Part shown: piece by piece, positions 7,474 to 19,428 of the stretch
How the letters are laid out: the number at the start of each line of letters is the position of its first letter
How positions within the stretch are numbered: position 1 is the first letter of the stretch
Source of the DNA: Pseudomonadota bacterium
Lineage (GTDB): Bacteria > Pseudomonadota > Gammaproteobacteria > Burkholderiales > Burkholderiaceae_C
Direction of reading: 5' to 3'
Assembly: GCA_021805805.1 (NCBI GenBank)
Contig: JAJZEB010000026.1
Coordinates: 1-33,165 of the forward strand
DNA length: 33,165 nucleotides
Notes under the pieces: generated by a model
The model's input: only the letters and a program-made list of their open reading frames with translations
Told to the model about the DNA's origin: nothing
Databases searched by the model: none
Program-made: the position numbers and the translations under genes

Positions 7474-8068
7474 CAACGGCCCGGATGCGCTGCGCGTGGG
7501 CCTGGTTTCGATCAGCGACCGCGCCAGCTCGGGGGTGTACGCCGATGCCGGCCTGCCGGCGCTTCGCGACTGGCTCGGCCGCGCGCTGCGCAATCCGCTG
7601 CACTGCATCGAGCGGCTGATTCCCGATGAACGCGACGGCATCGCCGAGACCTTGCGCGAACTGGTCGATGGCGAACGCTGCGCGCTGGTGTTGACCACGG
7701 GCGGAACAGGGCCGGCACCGCGCGACGTCACGCCTGAGGCGACACTGGACGTGGCCGAACGTGTGATGCCGGGTTTCGGCGAGGAGATGCGGCGCATCAG
7801 CCGGCACTTCGTTCCCACCGCGATCCTGTCGCGCCAGGTCGCGGTGATCCGCGGCGGTGCGCTGATCGTCAATCTTCCCGGCCAGCCGAAGGCGATCCGG
7901 GAAACGCTCGAGGGGCTTCGCGAGGCCGACGGTCGGCTGCTGGTGCAGGGCGTGTTCGCCGCGATCCCCTATTGCATCGATCTGCTCGGGGGCCCCTATC
8001 TGGAATGCAACGACGATGTCTGCGCCGCGTTCCGCCCGAAATCGGCGCAGCGCCCGCAACGCGCCTGA
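7460..8068 (+). CDS. mog: Molybdopterin adenylyltransferase
   Basis: The 202-residue MoaB/Mog-family protein activates molybdopterin by adenylylation before molybdenum is inserted. The family signature TTGGTGPAPRDVTPEAT is at 79-95, and the LVNLPGQP-type loop appears as ALIVNLPGQPKAI. The N-terminal VGLVSISDRAS strand-loop is also typical. It starts inside the last codons of darP in another frame (14-base overlap), so the two are probably translated from one mRNA. No other molybdenum cofactor gene is nearby. The gene is convergent with gph. Confidence 0.92.
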   Translation: MAAPDNGPDALRVGLVSISDRASSGVYADAGLPALRDWLGRALRNPLHCIERLIPDERDGIAETLRELVDGERCALVLTTGGTGPAPRDVTPEATLDVAERVMPGFGEEMRRISRHFVPTAILSRQVAVIRGGALIVNLPGQPKAIRETLEGLREADGRLLVQGVFAAIPYCIDLLGGPYLECNDDVCAAFRPKSAQRPQRA

Positions 8069-8100
8069 TGCGGAATTCGCGATGATGTGGACGGGCTGAG

Positions 8101-8757
8101 TCAGACGCCGAGGCGCGCGCGCAATGCCCTCGGCTCGGCGACGATGAAATCGGCACCCCACTCCTGCGGCGCCACGCCGCCGCCATAGCCGTACGCGGCA
8201 GCTGCGGCAGTCATGCCTGCGGCGCGCGCGGCCTGCATGTCGCGGCCGTCGTCGCCCAGATACACGCAACCGGCCGCCGGAACCCCGAGCAGATCGGCCG
8301 CGTGCAGCAGCGGATCGGGCGCCGGCTTCGGCCGCGGCGTGGTGTCGCCGCAGACCACGCAGCCTGGCGCGGGTCGAAGTTCCAGCGCTTGCAGCAGCGG
8401 CATCGTCAACGCGCCGACCTTGTTCGTCACGATGCCCCATGGGACTGCGCGTTGCTGCAAGGTGTCGATCAACTCCTGGATTCCATCGTACAGCCGGGTT
8501 CGCACGCAAATCGCCGCTGCGTAGTTGGCGATGAATTCGTCGCGCATCGCGGCGTAGTCGCCATCGTCCGGGGTGAGCCCGAATCCGCACTGCAACAGCC
8601 CGCGCGCGCCATGCGAAGCCATCGGTCGCAACTGCGCAAGATCCATTTCAGGCAGCGCGCGCGCGCTTCGCATGCGATTGAGCGCTGCGGCCAGATCGGG
8701 TGCCGTGTCGGCGAAGGTGCCGTCGAGGTCGAACAGCACCGCTGCATAGCGGTTCAT
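8101..8757 (-). CDS. gph: HAD-family phosphoglycolate phosphatase
   Basis: The 218-residue HAD hydrolase has the nucleophile motif LFDLDGTFADTAPDL (Asp10, Asp12), the motif II-like GIVTNK, the motif III lysine in RPKPAPDPLL and the acidic motif IV YLGDDGRDMQAA. The cap domain lies between motifs I and II. Family members of this type dephosphorylate 2-phosphoglycolate. In ubiG neighbourhoods they are often annotated Gph, but related enzymes act on other sugar phosphates, including N-acetylmuramate 6-phosphate, so the substrate is not certain. The start ATG overlaps the ubiG stop as ATGA, pointing to coupled translation. Confidence 0.87.
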   Translation of the reverse strand: MNRYAAVLFDLDGTFADTAPDLAAALNRMRSARALPEMDLAQLRPMASHGARGLLQCGFGLTPDDGDYAAMRDEFIANYAAAICVRTRLYDGIQELIDTLQQRAVPWGIVTNKVGALTMPLLQALELRPAPGCVVCGDTTPRPKPAPDPLLHAADLLGVPAAGCVYLGDDGRDMQAARAAGMTAAAAAYGYGGGVAPQEWGADFIVAEPRALRARLGV

Positions 8758-9449
8758 GTCGGGCGCCGGCAAGCGAGGAAGTAGTTGACGTCGACGCTGG
8801 CTCCCAGCCGCATCGAGCGGTCCAGCGGATTGACGTGCAATCCCCGGAACGCAAACGGATCGAGCCCTCCGGAACGCGCCCAACGCGCGAGCTCGGCTGG
8901 GCGGATGAATTTCGCGTAGGCGTGGGTACCCTTCGGCACGATCCGCGCAAGATATTCGGCACCGACGATGGCCAGCGCGAACGCCTTCGCATTGCGGTTG
9001 ATGGTCGAGAAGAACACCCAGCCCCCGGGGCGCACCAGCGCCGCTGCGGCGTGCACGACCGATTCCGGATGCGGAACGTGCTCGAGCATTTCCATGCAAC
9101 AAACAAGGTCGAAGCTTGCTGGCTCGGCCGCAGCCAGACTCTCGGCCGAACTCAGCCGGTACGCGATGTTCAGCCCGGATTGCAGCGCGTGCAGCGACGC
9201 GACTTTCAGCGCGCGCTCGGCGAGGTCGATTCCGGTGACTTCGGCACCGCGCGCGGCCAGCGCTTCGGCCAGGATCCCGCCGCCACAGCCGATGTCGAGC
9301 ACCCGGCGCCCGGCCACTGCAGCCAGGCTCTCGATCCACTGCACGCGCAGCGGGTTGAGCTGGTGCAAGGTCGCGAACGCGCCGTCGACATCCCACCATC
9401 CGTGCGCCGCGTCGGCGAACTTCTTCAACTCAGCAGCTTCGACGTTCAT
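8754..9449 (-). CDS. ubiG: Ubiquinone biosynthesis O-methyltransferase UbiG
   Basis: UbiG performs both O-methylations in ubiquinone synthesis with S-adenosylmethionine. The 231-residue protein has the SAM-binding motif I VLDIGCGGGILAE (50-62), the acidic residue of VTGIDLAE, the CCMEMLEHVPHP segment (motif post II region) and the VFFSTINRN strand. The N-terminal EAAELKKFADAAHGWWD is typical of UbiG. The start ATG at 9449 is preceded on the minus strand by GGAAG. It lies downstream of the ompA-family terminator and so probably has its own promoter, which I cannot define. gph overlaps its stop by four bases. Confidence 0.95.
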   Translation of the reverse strand: MNVEAAELKKFADAAHGWWDVDGAFATLHQLNPLRVQWIESLAAVAGRRVLDIGCGGGILAEALAARGAEVTGIDLAERALKVASLHALQSGLNIAYRLSSAESLAAAEPASFDLVCCMEMLEHVPHPESVVHAAAALVRPGGWVFFSTINRNAKAFALAIVGAEYLARIVPKGTHAYAKFIRPAELARWARSGGLDPFAFRGLHVNPLDRSMRLGASVDVNYFLACRRPT

Positions 9450-9561
9450 GGCTTCCAGTATGCCAGAAGAGACCTGCGCGGCTGGCCCGCGCGGCGAGCC
9501 AGGCAGGCCCGGCTCCAGAGCCGCGGGGCACGTGGCCGCCGCGCGCCGCGACTGCGCAACG

Positions 9562-9585
9562 AAAAAGCCCCGGCTCTGCCGGGGC
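9562..9585 (-). terminator. Rho-independent terminator after the OmpA-family gene
   Basis: On the minus strand a perfect 8-bp stem (GCCCCGGC/GCCGGGGC, 9567-9574 and 9578-9585) with a three-base loop is followed by five T residues (9562-9566). It lies 22 bases after the stop. Confidence 0.9.
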
Positions 9586-9607
9586 CCTGACGCAGCTCGA
9601 GGCCGCT

Positions 9608-10285
9608 TTACTTCATCACCATGTGCGAGCCGACGATCTCGACCACCGCGCGGCGGTTCGGCGCCTGGCATGCAACGCGCTGCTTGAAGGTACCGTGGCA
9701 GCTGCTCGGACTGACGCGGAAGTCGGACTTGCCCTTGCCTTCCAGATAGATCTTGTCGGCCGGGATACCTTGGTCGACCAGGTAGGCCTTGACCGCCTGG
9801 GCACGGCGCAGCGACAGCTTCTTGTTGTACGCGACGCTGCCGAAGCTGTCGGTGTAGCCGGTCGAAATCACGGTCTCGAGGTTGACTTCCTTGATCTTCT
9901 GCGCAAGTTGGTCGAGCGCCTGCTTGCCGGCCGGCTTCAGGATCGCCTTGTCGAAATCGAAGAACGCGTCGGCCGAATAGGTCACCTTCTCGCTGACCGG
10001 CATCGGGGCGGGCATCGGCGCGGGCGCCGGAGGTGCGGCAGCGGGGGCCGGCGCCGGGGCCGGTGCCGGAGCAGCCTTGGCCACGATCGCACCGTCGCAT
10101 CCGGCCGCGGCGGTCGCCGGAGTCCACTCGTTGTCGCGCCAGCATTGGCTGTTGTCGCCGTTCCTCCAAACCAGGCCGAACGGATCCTTCCAGTTGTCGA
10201 TATTGGCGGCGTGGGCCATGCCGATGGCGCTCGCCGCGACCGCGGCGACGGCAACCAGCTTGGCAATCCGATTGGTCTTGTTCAT
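9608..10285 (-). CDS. OmpA-family outer-membrane/peptidoglycan-binding protein
   Basis: A 225-residue envelope protein. Residues 1-26 are a clear Sec signal peptide (Lys/Arg start, Ala/Val core, AHA before the cut). A short Trp/Cys-containing mature N-terminal region (about 27-65) is followed by a Pro/Ala linker (about 69-97). The C-terminal OmpA domain (about 100-222) has FDFDKA, TGYTDSFGS, the NKKLSLRRAQAVKAYL segment and NRRAVVEI, which bind peptidoglycan. There is no N-terminal beta-barrel, so it is smaller than E. coli OmpA. This short form is common upstream of ubiG in Burkholderiales. Two Cys near the C-terminus may form a disulfide as in OmpA. A strong ribosome binding site and terminator suggest high, separate expression. 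Confidence 0.93.
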   Translation of the reverse strand: MNKTNRIAKLVAVAAVAASAIGMAHAANIDNWKDPFGLVWRNGDNSQCWRDNEWTPATAAAGCDGAIVAKAAPAPAPAPAPAAAPPAPAPMPAPMPVSEKVTYSADAFFDFDKAILKPAGKQALDQLAQKIKEVNLETVISTGYTDSFGSVAYNKKLSLRRAQAVKAYLVDQGIPADKIYLEGKGKSDFRVSPSSCHGTFKQRVACQAPNRRAVVEIVGSHMVMK

Positions 10286-10289
10286 CGTT

Positions 10290-10298
10290 CTTTCCTCT
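10290..10298 (-). promoter_or_regulatory. Strong ribosome binding site of the OmpA-family gene
   Basis: AGAGGAAAG on the minus strand contains AGGA with a seven-base spacer to the ATG at 10285. This is the best Shine-Dalgarno site among the minus-strand genes of the window and fixes the start. Confidence 0.75.
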
Positions 10299-10359
10299 CA
10301 GAGACGTTTTTGGTGGCACACATGCATGAGGGCTCGCGCCGCGATCCTGTGCACAATGG

Positions 10360-10365
10360 ATCATA
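10360..10365 (-). promoter_or_regulatory. -10 candidate for the OmpA-family gene
   Basis: TATGAT on the minus strand lies 75 bases upstream of the ATG, which would give a leader of roughly 68 bases. No clear -35 is seen. Confidence 0.3.
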
Positions 10366-10518
10366 GGCGCTGTCGAGACCGACGCGGCGGGCTGCCGCTG
10401 CGCATTGCACGGGTCGTCTCAATTCTGCCACAGGGTGCCGTTTTCCGGCCATCACCCTTCACCCACTCAGGCAAGGGGTTTGCACGCGCGGCATCAGGGT
10501 TTTTGCCCGGAGGCGCGC

Positions 10519-10527
10519 TGCTACCAT
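10519..10527 (+). promoter_or_regulatory. Extended -10 candidate for gyrA
   Basis: TGCTACCAT has the TGn extension before TACCAT and lies 58 bases upstream of the gyrA ATG. The -35 position is T-rich but not canonical. The same nine bases occur as the tRNA-Val -10 candidate on the other strand. Confidence 0.4.
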
Positions 10528-10585
10528 AGAAAACTTGATTTTTGACGGCGCCCCGGGCTTCTTCGGCCACAGCGCACCGACCCGC

Positions 10586-13172
<2,587 letters not shown>

Positions 13173-13180
<8 letters not shown>

Positions 13181-14297
13181 GACGCGCCCGTACAACTTCT
13201 CCGCCGGCCCGGCGGCGATCCCCGACGAAGTGCTGCGGCAGGCTGCCGACGAAATGCTCGACTGGCACGGCAGCGGAATCGGGGTGATGGAAATGAGCCA
13301 TCGCGGAAGCCATTTCGGCTCGATCATCAGCCAGGCCGAATCCGATCTGCGCGAACTGTGGGCGGTGCCGAGCGACTACGCGGTGCTGTTCATGCAGGGC
13401 GGCGCGCTGGCGCACAACGCACTGGTGCCGCTGAACCTGTCGCGCGGCGCCAAGGCCGATTACGTGCTGACCGGATCGTGGTCGCGCAAGAGCCGCAACG
13501 AGGCCGCGCGCTATTGCGACGTGCAGGTGGCGGCGGACAACGCGGATGCCCCCGGATCGATCCCGCCGCGCGCGGCATGGCGCTTGCGCGACGACGCGCA
13601 GTACCTGCACTACTGCGTCAACGAGACGATCGACGGTGTCGAGTTCGCCGCGCCTCCGGCCGACGTCGGCGTGCCGCTGGTCGCCGACGTGTCGTCGATG
13701 GTGCTGTCGCGTCCGTTCGAGGTCGCTGCGCACGGTTGCCTGTACGCCGGCGCGCAGAAGAACGTCGGCCCTGCCGGGCTGACCCTGGTCATCGTGCGTC
13801 GCGACCTGCTCGGCCATGCGTTGCCTGCCTGCCCGAGCGCGCTCGACTACAGCGTGGTGGCGGCCAACGGCTCGATGTTCAACACGCCGCCGACCTACGC
13901 GATCTACATCGCCGGGCTGGTGTTCCAGTGGCTCAAGCGCCAGCGCGAGGGCGCGCTCGGCGGCATCGAGGCGGTCGCCGCACGCAACGCGGCCAAGGCG
14001 GCGCTGCTGTACGACTGCATCGACACCTCGGCGCTGTACGTCAACCGCGTCGACGCTGCGTGCCGCTCGCGGATGAACGTGCCGTTCCATCTGCGCGACG
14101 AGAACTTGAACGCCGCATTTCTTGACGGCGCGCAAAGCCGCGGCCTGTTGCAGCTCAAGGGACACAAATCGGTCGGCGGCATGCGCGCGAGCATCTACAA
14201 CGCGATGCCTCTGGCCGGGGTGCGGGCGCTGGTCGACTATATGCGCGCGTTCGAGCGCGATCCTGTCGGCGCGCAGCGCGCGGAGTGCGCGTCGTGA
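13173..14297 (+). CDS. serC: Phosphoserine aminotransferase
   Basis: SerC is a PLP enzyme that makes 3-phosphoserine from 3-phosphohydroxypyruvate and glutamate, and also acts in pyridoxal phosphate synthesis. The 374-residue protein has [11 protein letters not shown] (7-17), [29 protein letters not shown] and the PLP lysine Lys196 in [12 protein letters not shown], and ends with the [12 protein letters not shown] motif. The start ATG at 13173 lies inside the last codons of gyrA, with GGAGA just upstream. The stop overlaps the pheA GTG start. The gyrA-serC junction is typical of Burkholderiales. Confidence 0.97.
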
Positions 14298-15370
14298 GCG
14301 GCGACGACATCCAGGGACTGCGCGACCAGATCGACGCCGTCGACCGCGAGCTGCTCGCGCTGCTGAACCGGCGCGCGCAGCTCGCGCAGCGCATCGGCGA
14401 ACACAAGCACAGGCTGCAGCTTCCGGTGTTCCGACCCGAACGCGAGCGCGAAGTCATCGACAAGGTGCGCCGCGCCAACTCCGGGCCGCTGCGCGACGAC
14501 GGCGTGGCCGCGGTCTGGCGCGAAGTCATGTCGGCGTGCCGCGCGCTGGAGGCACGCCAGCGCGTGGCCTACCTGGGGCCCGAAGGCACCTACAGCGAAC
14601 TCGCCGCGCGCCGTTTCTTCGGCTCGAGCTGCGACTTCGTGCCGTGTGCCGACTTCGACGAGGTGTTCCACAGCCAGCTCGCAGGCGCGACCGATTTCGC
14701 GCTGGCCGCGATCGAGAACTCGACCGAAGGCGCGATCGCCCGCACCCTCGACCTGCTGCTGGTGCAGCCGGTTCGGGTGTGCGGCGAGATCAGCGTGCCG
14801 GTGCACCACAACCTGCTGCGGCGCGAATCCGGACTGCACGGCATCGACGTCGTGCTGGCGCATCCGCAGGCCTTGTCGCAATGCCGTCAGTGGCTCGACG
14901 CTCACCTGCCAGGAGTCGAGCGACGCGCGGTGGCGAGCAACGCCGAAGGCGCTCGCCTGGCCGCCGAGGAGCCGCGGCTGGCGGCGATCGCCGGCGAACA
15001 CGCCGCAGCGCTGTACGCGCTGCAGGTCGTCGCCGGGCACATCCAGGACCAGGCGCAGAACCGCACCCGCTTCATCGTGCTCGGCACGCAGCAGCCGCAG
15101 GCCACCGGAGACGACCGCACCAGCCTGATCCTGGCCGTGCCGAACCGCGCCGGGGCCGTGTTCGAAATGCTGCGCCCGCTGGCCACTCATGGCGTGAGCA
15201 TGACGCGCTTCGAATCGCGCCCCGCGCGCTCAGGCGACTGGGAGTATTACTTCTACGTCGACATCGAAGGGCACGCCGACGATCCTCCGGTGCGCGCAGC
15301 GCTCGACGCGCTGCGCGGCGGCTGCGCCTTTTTCAAGAACCTGGGCTCGTACCCGGTCTGGCGCGATTGA
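14294..15370 (+). CDS. pheA: Bifunctional chorismate mutase/prephenate dehydratase (P-protein)
   Basis: PheA carries chorismate to prephenate and then to phenylpyruvate for phenylalanine synthesis. The N-terminal chorismate mutase domain (about 1-88) has [19 protein letters not shown] and the RPEREREV segment. The dehydratase domain (about 90-270) has [22 protein letters not shown] and the catalytic TRFIVLG. A C-terminal ACT domain (about 275-355) with the ESRP motif gives phenylalanine feedback inhibition in the family. The start is GTG 14294, which overlaps the serC stop as GTGA with GGAG eight bases upstream. A GTG three codons earlier (14285) is the alternative. The 358-residue length is normal. 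Confidence 0.96.
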   Translation: MSGDDIQGLRDQIDAVDRELLALLNRRAQLAQRIGEHKHRLQLPVFRPEREREVIDKVRRANSGPLRDDGVAAVWREVMSACRALEARQRVAYLGPEGTYSELAARRFFGSSCDFVPCADFDEVFHSQLAGATDFALAAIENSTEGAIARTLDLLLVQPVRVCGEISVPVHHNLLRRESGLHGIDVVLAHPQALSQCRQWLDAHLPGVERRAVASNAEGARLAAEEPRLAAIAGEHAAALYALQVVAGHIQDQAQNRTRFIVLGTQQPQATGDDRTSLILAVPNRAGAVFEMLRPLATHGVSMTRFESRPARSGDWEYYFYVDIEGHADDPPVRAALDALRGGCAFFKNLGSYPVWRD

Positions 15371-15398
15371 CGCGCCGCTTCGCTCCACACCCGACACC

Positions 15399-16523
15399 AT
15401 GAGCACGCAAACCGAAACGCAGCAGCAATGGGGAACCGACTACGTGCGCACCATCGCGCCGTACGTCGGCGGCCGGCCGATTTCCGAGGTCGCACGCGAA
15501 ATCGGCGTCGACCCGGCGTCGATCGTCAAGCTGGCTTCGAACGAGAACCCGCTGGGCATGTCGCCGCTGGCGCGCCAGGCCGTGCTCGACGCGCTCACCG
15601 AGGCGCCGCGCTACCCCGACAACGACGCCTGGGAACTGCGCCGCGCGCTGGCCGCGCACCTGGGCGTCGATGCGGACTGGATCGTGCTCGGTCACGGCTC
15701 CAGCGACATCCTGGAAATGGCCGCGCGCGCGCTGCTCGCCGAAGGCGACTCGTGCGTCTATTCCCAGTACGGTTTCCTGGTCTACGCGCTTGCCGTGCAG
15801 CAGGCCGGCGCGCGCCACATCGTCGTTCCGGCGCGCGATTTCGGCCACGACCTGCCTGCGATGCTGGCAGCCATCGAGCCGCGCACGCGGCTGGTCTACG
15901 TGGCCAACCCGAACAACCCGACCGGAACCCTGCTGCAGCCGAAGGCAGTGGCCGAGTTCGTCGCGCAGGTGCCGCGCGATGTCGTCGTGCTGCTCGACGA
16001 GGCCTACGTCGAATACCTGGAACCGAACGAGCGCACCGACAGCATCGGGCTGCTGCGCGCGCACCCGAACCTGATCGTTTCGCGCACATTCTCGAAAGCC
16101 TACGGTCTGGCCGGACTGCGCGTGGGCTACGCCGCGGCGCAACCGCCGCTGGCGGGCCTGCTCAACCGCGTGCGCTCGGCGTTCAACACCAGCACCGTGG
16201 CGCAGGCCGCCGCACTGGCCGCGCTGCGCGACACGGCGTTCCTGCAGCGCACCGTCGAGATCAACCGCGCCGGCATGCACCAGCTCGCGGCCGGGTTCGA
16301 TGCGCTGGCGCTGGAGTACGTGCCGTCGCACGGCAATTTCGTGCTGGTTCGCGTCGGCGACGATGAGCAGGCCGGTGCCCGCGTCGCCGCTGCGTTGCTG
16401 CAGCAGGGCGTGATCGCGCGCCCGGTGGCCAACTACGGGCTGGGCCCATGGCTGCGCATTTCGGTCGGCAGCGAAGGCGAGAACGCCCGCTGCCTGGACG
16501 CCTTGCGCGCCGCGCGCAGCTGA
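15399..16523 (+). CDS. hisC: Histidinol-phosphate/aromatic aminotransferase
   Basis: This is a class I/II PLP aminotransferase of 374 residues. It has KLASNENPLG (44-53), the YPDN motif, ANPNNPTGT (169-177), LLDEAYVEY, and the PLP lysine Lys233 in SRTFSKAYGLAGLRVGY. The C-terminal PVANYGLGPWLRISVG binds the substrate carboxylate. HisC paralogues in the pheA-tyrA neighbourhood are thought to transaminate phenylpyruvate and 4-hydroxyphenylpyruvate as well as, or instead of, imidazole acetol phosphate. Its place between pheA and tyrA supports an aromatic role here. It starts 28 bases after pheA and lacks a strong ribosome binding site. Confidence 0.93.
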   Translation: MSTQTETQQQWGTDYVRTIAPYVGGRPISEVAREIGVDPASIVKLASNENPLGMSPLARQAVLDALTEAPRYPDNDAWELRRALAAHLGVDADWIVLGHGSSDILEMAARALLAEGDSCVYSQYGFLVYALAVQQAGARHIVVPARDFGHDLPAMLAAIEPRTRLVYVANPNNPTGTLLQPKAVAEFVAQVPRDVVVLLDEAYVEYLEPNERTDSIGLLRAHPNLIVSRTFSKAYGLAGLRVGYAAAQPPLAGLLNRVRSAFNTSTVAQAAALAALRDTAFLQRTVEINRAGMHQLAAGFDALALEYVPSHGNFVLVRVGDDEQAGARVAAALLQQGVIARPVANYGLGPWLRISVGSEGENARCLDALRAARS

Positions 16524-16531
16524 GCGCGTCG

Positions 16532-17446
16532 ATGCACGGTTCGTTCGATACGGGTGCGCCGCGCGTGTACCAGCGCGTCGCAGTGCTCGGCGTGGGCCTG
16601 CTCGGCGGCTCGTTCGCGCTCGCGGCCAAGCGGCGTGGCCTGGCGCGCGAAGTCGTCGGCTACGCCAAGTCGCCGTCGACGCTGAGCGCCGCGCTGGCTG
16701 CCGGAGTCATCGACCAGGGCGCGGACTCGGCCTTGCGCGCGGTCACCGGAGCCGATCTGGTGGTGCTCGCCGTCCCGGTGGCGTCGACCGCGGCGCTGCT
16801 CAAGCAGATCGTGCTGGGCCTGTCCCCGGGCTGCCTGCTGCTCGACGTGGGCAGCACCAAGACCGACGTGGCGCTGGCCGCGCAGCAGGCGCTGGGCACG
16901 CGCGCCGCCCAGTTCGTTCCGTGCCATCCGATCGCCGGCGGCGAGCTCAGCGGCGTGCAGCACGCGCGCGCGACCCTGTTCGACGACTGCAGGGTCGTCG
17001 TCACGCCGCTGGACGAGAACCCGCCGCAGCGCATCGACGCCGCCTGCGCGCTGTGGGAAGGGCTGGGCGCACACGTCGCGCGCATGACCCCGGCCGAGCA
17101 CGACGCGGCCTTCGCCGCGGTCAGCCACCTGCCCCATCTGCTTGCCTTCGCCTACGTGCAGGCGCTGACGCGGCAGCCCAAGGGCGGTGGCTACCTGCAG
17201 CTGGCCGGCCCAGGTTTTCGCGATTTCACCCGCATCGCGGCCAGCGATGCGGTGATGTGGCGCGACGTTTTCCACGCCAACAGCTCCGAAGTGCTGCAGC
17301 AGTTGCAGCTGTTCAAGCAGGCGCTGGCCGCGTTCGAGGCCCAGCTGCGCCAGGGCAACTGGACCCTGCTCGAAACCCTGATCCGCGACGCCAGCGCTTC
17401 GCGCCAGGCCTGGTCCACACCGTCCGCTGCCGATGACATCGCCTGA
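16532..17446 (+). CDS. tyrA: Prephenate dehydrogenase
   Basis: TyrA oxidatively decarboxylates prephenate to 4-hydroxyphenylpyruvate on the tyrosine branch. The 304-residue protein has an N-terminal Rossmann motif [16 protein letters not shown] (17-32), [12 protein letters not shown], the [13 protein letters not shown] segment with the conserved His, and [12 protein letters not shown] in the helical dimerisation domain. It has no fused chorismate mutase or ACT domain, so it is the short monofunctional form. ATG 16532 lies eight bases after the hisC stop. The frame is open upstream only as overlap with hisC. The stop overlaps the aroA start by 14 bases. Confidence 0.95.
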   Translation: MHGSFDTGAPRVYQRVAVLGVGLLGGSFALAAKRRGLAREVVGYAKSPSTLSAALAAGVIDQGADSALRAVTGADLVVLAVPVASTAALLKQIVLGLSPGCLLLDVGSTKTDVALAAQQALGTRAAQFVPCHPIAGGELSGVQHARATLFDDCRVVVTPLDENPPQRIDAACALWEGLGAHVARMTPAEHDAAFAAVSHLPHLLAFAYVQALTRQPKGGGYLQLAGPGFRDFTRIAASDAVMWRDVFHANSSEVLQQLQLFKQALAAFEAQLRQGNWTLLETLIRDASASRQAWSTPSAADDIA

Positions 17447-19412
17447 CCACCTCGATCTGCCGCCGCTGCTGGGCGCTGCCGGGCGCGTGCGCCTGCCCGG
17501 TTCGAAGAGCATTTCCAACCGCCTGCTGCTGCTGGCCGCGCTGGCGGACGGCAGCACCCGCATCGACGGCCTGCTCGATTCCGACGACACCCGCGTGATG
17601 CTCGACGCGCTGCGAACGCTGGGTGTGGCGCTGGAGCGCGGCGACGACGGCAGCTGCACGGTGCACGGCTGCGGCGGACTGCTGCCGGTGCGCAGCGCCG
17701 ATCTGTTCCTGGGCAACGCCGGTACCGCGCTGCGCCCGCTGACCGCCGCGCTGGCGCTGGCCGGCGGCGACTGGCGCGTGCGCGGCGTGGCGCGCATGCA
17801 CGAACGCCCGATCGGCGACCTGGTCGACGCGTTGCGCGGGATCGGCTGTGCGATCGACTATCTGGGCAATCCGGGCTATCCGCCGCTGGCCATCGGCCAT
17901 GGCGCACCGCGCCTGGACGCGCCGCTTCGCGTGCGCGGCGACGTCTCCAGCCAGTTCCTCAGCGCGCTGCTGCTCGCGCTGCCGCTGTTGCGCTGCGCGC
18001 ACGACGTGGCCATCGAAGTCGTCGGCGAGCTGATTTCGCGCCCCTACGTCGACCTCACCCTGCGCCTGCTGGCGCGCTTCGGCGTCGACGTCCGAGTCGA
18101 AGGCTGGAAACGCTTCATCGTCCCGGCGGGAAGCCGCTACCGCAGCCCCGGGCGCATCGCGGTCGAAGGCGACGCATCGTCGGCGTCGTATTTTCTCGCC
18201 GCCGGAGTGCTTGGCGGCGGGCACGGCGCCGCGGTGCGGGTCGAAGGCGTCGACGCGCAAAGCATCCAGGGCGACGTCGCGTTCGCCCGTGTCCTTCAGC
18301 AGCTCGGCGCCGACATCGGCTGGGGCGAAGGCTGGATCGAAGCCCGCGGCCTGCGCCCCGGCGTGCGCGCGTTGGCCGGAGGCGATCTCGATTGCGTGGC
18401 GATCCCGGATGCCGCAATGACGCTGGCGGTCACGGCGCTGTTCGCCGCCGCGCCGACGCGGCTGCTGGGGATCGGCAGCTGGCGGGTCAAGGAAACCGAC
18501 CGCATCGCCGCCATGGCCACCGAGCTGCGCAAGCTCGGTGCCTTGGTCGATTGCGGCGACGACTGGATGCGGGTACAGCCGCTGGCCGACCGCGACTGGC
18601 GCAGCGCGTCGATCGCGACCTACGACGACCACCGCATGGCGATGTGCTTTTCGCTCGCCAGCTTCGGTCCTGCCGATATCCGGATCGAGGACCCCGGCTG
18701 CGTGGCGAAGACCTTTCCCGGCTATTTCGATGCCTTCGCGCGGATCGCCAAACCGGTTCCGGTGATCGCCATCGACGGGCCCACCGCTTCGGGCAAGGGT
18801 ACCGTGGCTGCACACGTGGCTTCGGCGCTGGGCTTCGGCTACCTCGACTCGGGCGTGCTGTACCGCGTCTGCGCGCTGCAGGCCCTGCGCCGCGGGGTCG
18901 CCCTGGACAATGCCGAAGCACTGGCCGCGCTTGCCGCCGACCTGCCGGTGCGCTGCGCTGGTGCCGGCGTCTGGCTCGGCGACGAGGACGTGGCGCTGGC
19001 CATTCGCGGTGAAGCGGTCGGCCAGGCAGCTTCGCGCGTCGCCGTGCTGCCGTCGGTGCGCTCGGCGCTGCTGGCGCGCCAGCGCAGCCTGCGGCGGGCT
19101 CCGGGCCTGGTCGCCGACGGGCGCGACATGGGCACTGTGGTGTTCCCCGACGCGCAGTTGAAGGTGTTTCTCGGCGCCAGCGTCTCGGCACGCGCCGAAC
19201 GGCGCTATAAACAATTGATTTCCCAAGGAATTTCGATTACACTTGACGATGTCCGGCAGGACCTCGAGCAACGCGACGCGCGCGACAGCAATCGCACCGT
19301 CGCTGCGCTGCGTCCGGCCGTCGACGCGTTGCAACTGGACAACTCGGAGCTCGATGTCGAACAGACCGTGCGCCAGGTGTTGCAGTGGTGGGGGCGGCAA
19401 GCCCTCGGGTGA
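17433..19412 (+). CDS. aroA: AroA-Cmk fusion: EPSP synthase / cytidylate kinase
   Basis: One uninterrupted 659-residue frame carries two enzymes. Residues 1 to about 438 are 3-phosphoshikimate 1-carboxyvinyltransferase (EPSP synthase), with [10 protein letters not shown] (Lys25), [13 protein letters not shown] (91-103), the catalytic IPDAAMT Asp326, WRVKETDR (350-357) and DDHRMAM. Residues about 442-659 are cytidylate kinase, with the P-loop GPTASGKGT (449-457), LDSGVLYR, the [13 protein letters not shown] segment and [10 protein letters not shown]. The linker is only a few residues. The first half serves chorismate synthesis and the second phosphorylates CMP and dCMP. In many bacteria the two are adjacent but separate genes. 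Fused forms are known in some Burkholderiales. The start overlaps tyrA by 14 bases. Confidence 0.96.
   Translation: MTSPDHLDLPPLLGAAGRVRLPGSKSISNRLLLLAALADGSTRIDGLLDSDDTRVMLDALRTLGVALERGDDGSCTVHGCGGLLPVRSADLFLGNAGTALRPLTAALALAGGDWRVRGVARMHERPIGDLVDALRGIGCAIDYLGNPGYPPLAIGHGAPRLDAPLRVRGDVSSQFLSALLLALPLLRCAHDVAIEVVGELISRPYVDLTLRLLARFGVDVRVEGWKRFIVPAGSRYRSPGRIAVEGDASSASYFLAAGVLGGGHGAAVRVEGVDAQSIQGDVAFARVLQQLGADIGWGEGWIEARGLRPGVRALAGGDLDCVAIPDAAMTLAVTALFAAAPTRLLGIGSWRVKETDRIAAMATELRKLGALVDCGDDWMRVQPLADRDWRSASIATYDDHRMAMCFSLASFGPADIRIEDPGCVAKTFPGYFDAFARIAKPVPVIAIDGPTASGKGTVAAHVASALGFGYLDSGVLYRVCALQALRRGVALDNAEALAALAADLPVRCAGAGVWLGDEDVALAIRGEAVGQAASRVAVLPSVRSALLARQRSLRRAPGLVADGRDMGTVVFPDAQLKVFLGASVSARAERRYKQLISQGISITLDDVRQDLEQRDARDSNRTVAALRPAVDALQLDNSELDVEQTVRQVLQWWGRQALG
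19215..19243 (+). promoter_or_regulatory. Candidate rpsA promoter inside the cmk coding region
   Basis: TTGATT (19215-19220), a 17-base spacer and TACACT (19238-19243) lie in an unusually AT-rich patch of the cmk domain. Transcription would begin near 19250, about 245 bases before rpsA. In E. coli, rpsA also has promoters inside the preceding cmk gene. Confidence 0.55.
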
Positions 19413-19428
19413 CGCTGTTTCAGATCGC

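Larger units (their letters stand above)
10286..10585. other. Divergent regulatory region between the OmpA-family gene and gyrA
   Basis: These 300 bases hold no recognised gene. They contain the strong ribosome binding site of the OmpA-family gene, a minus-strand TATGAT (10360-10365) and a plus-strand extended -10 (10519-10527). No convincing riboswitch or small RNA was seen. Confidence 0.5.

Noticed and set aside
10535-10585. TTG start adding 17 residues to GyrA
   Set aside because: The extension has no family similarity and would begin close to the -10 candidate. [16 protein letters not shown] at 10586 matches the usual GyrA start.
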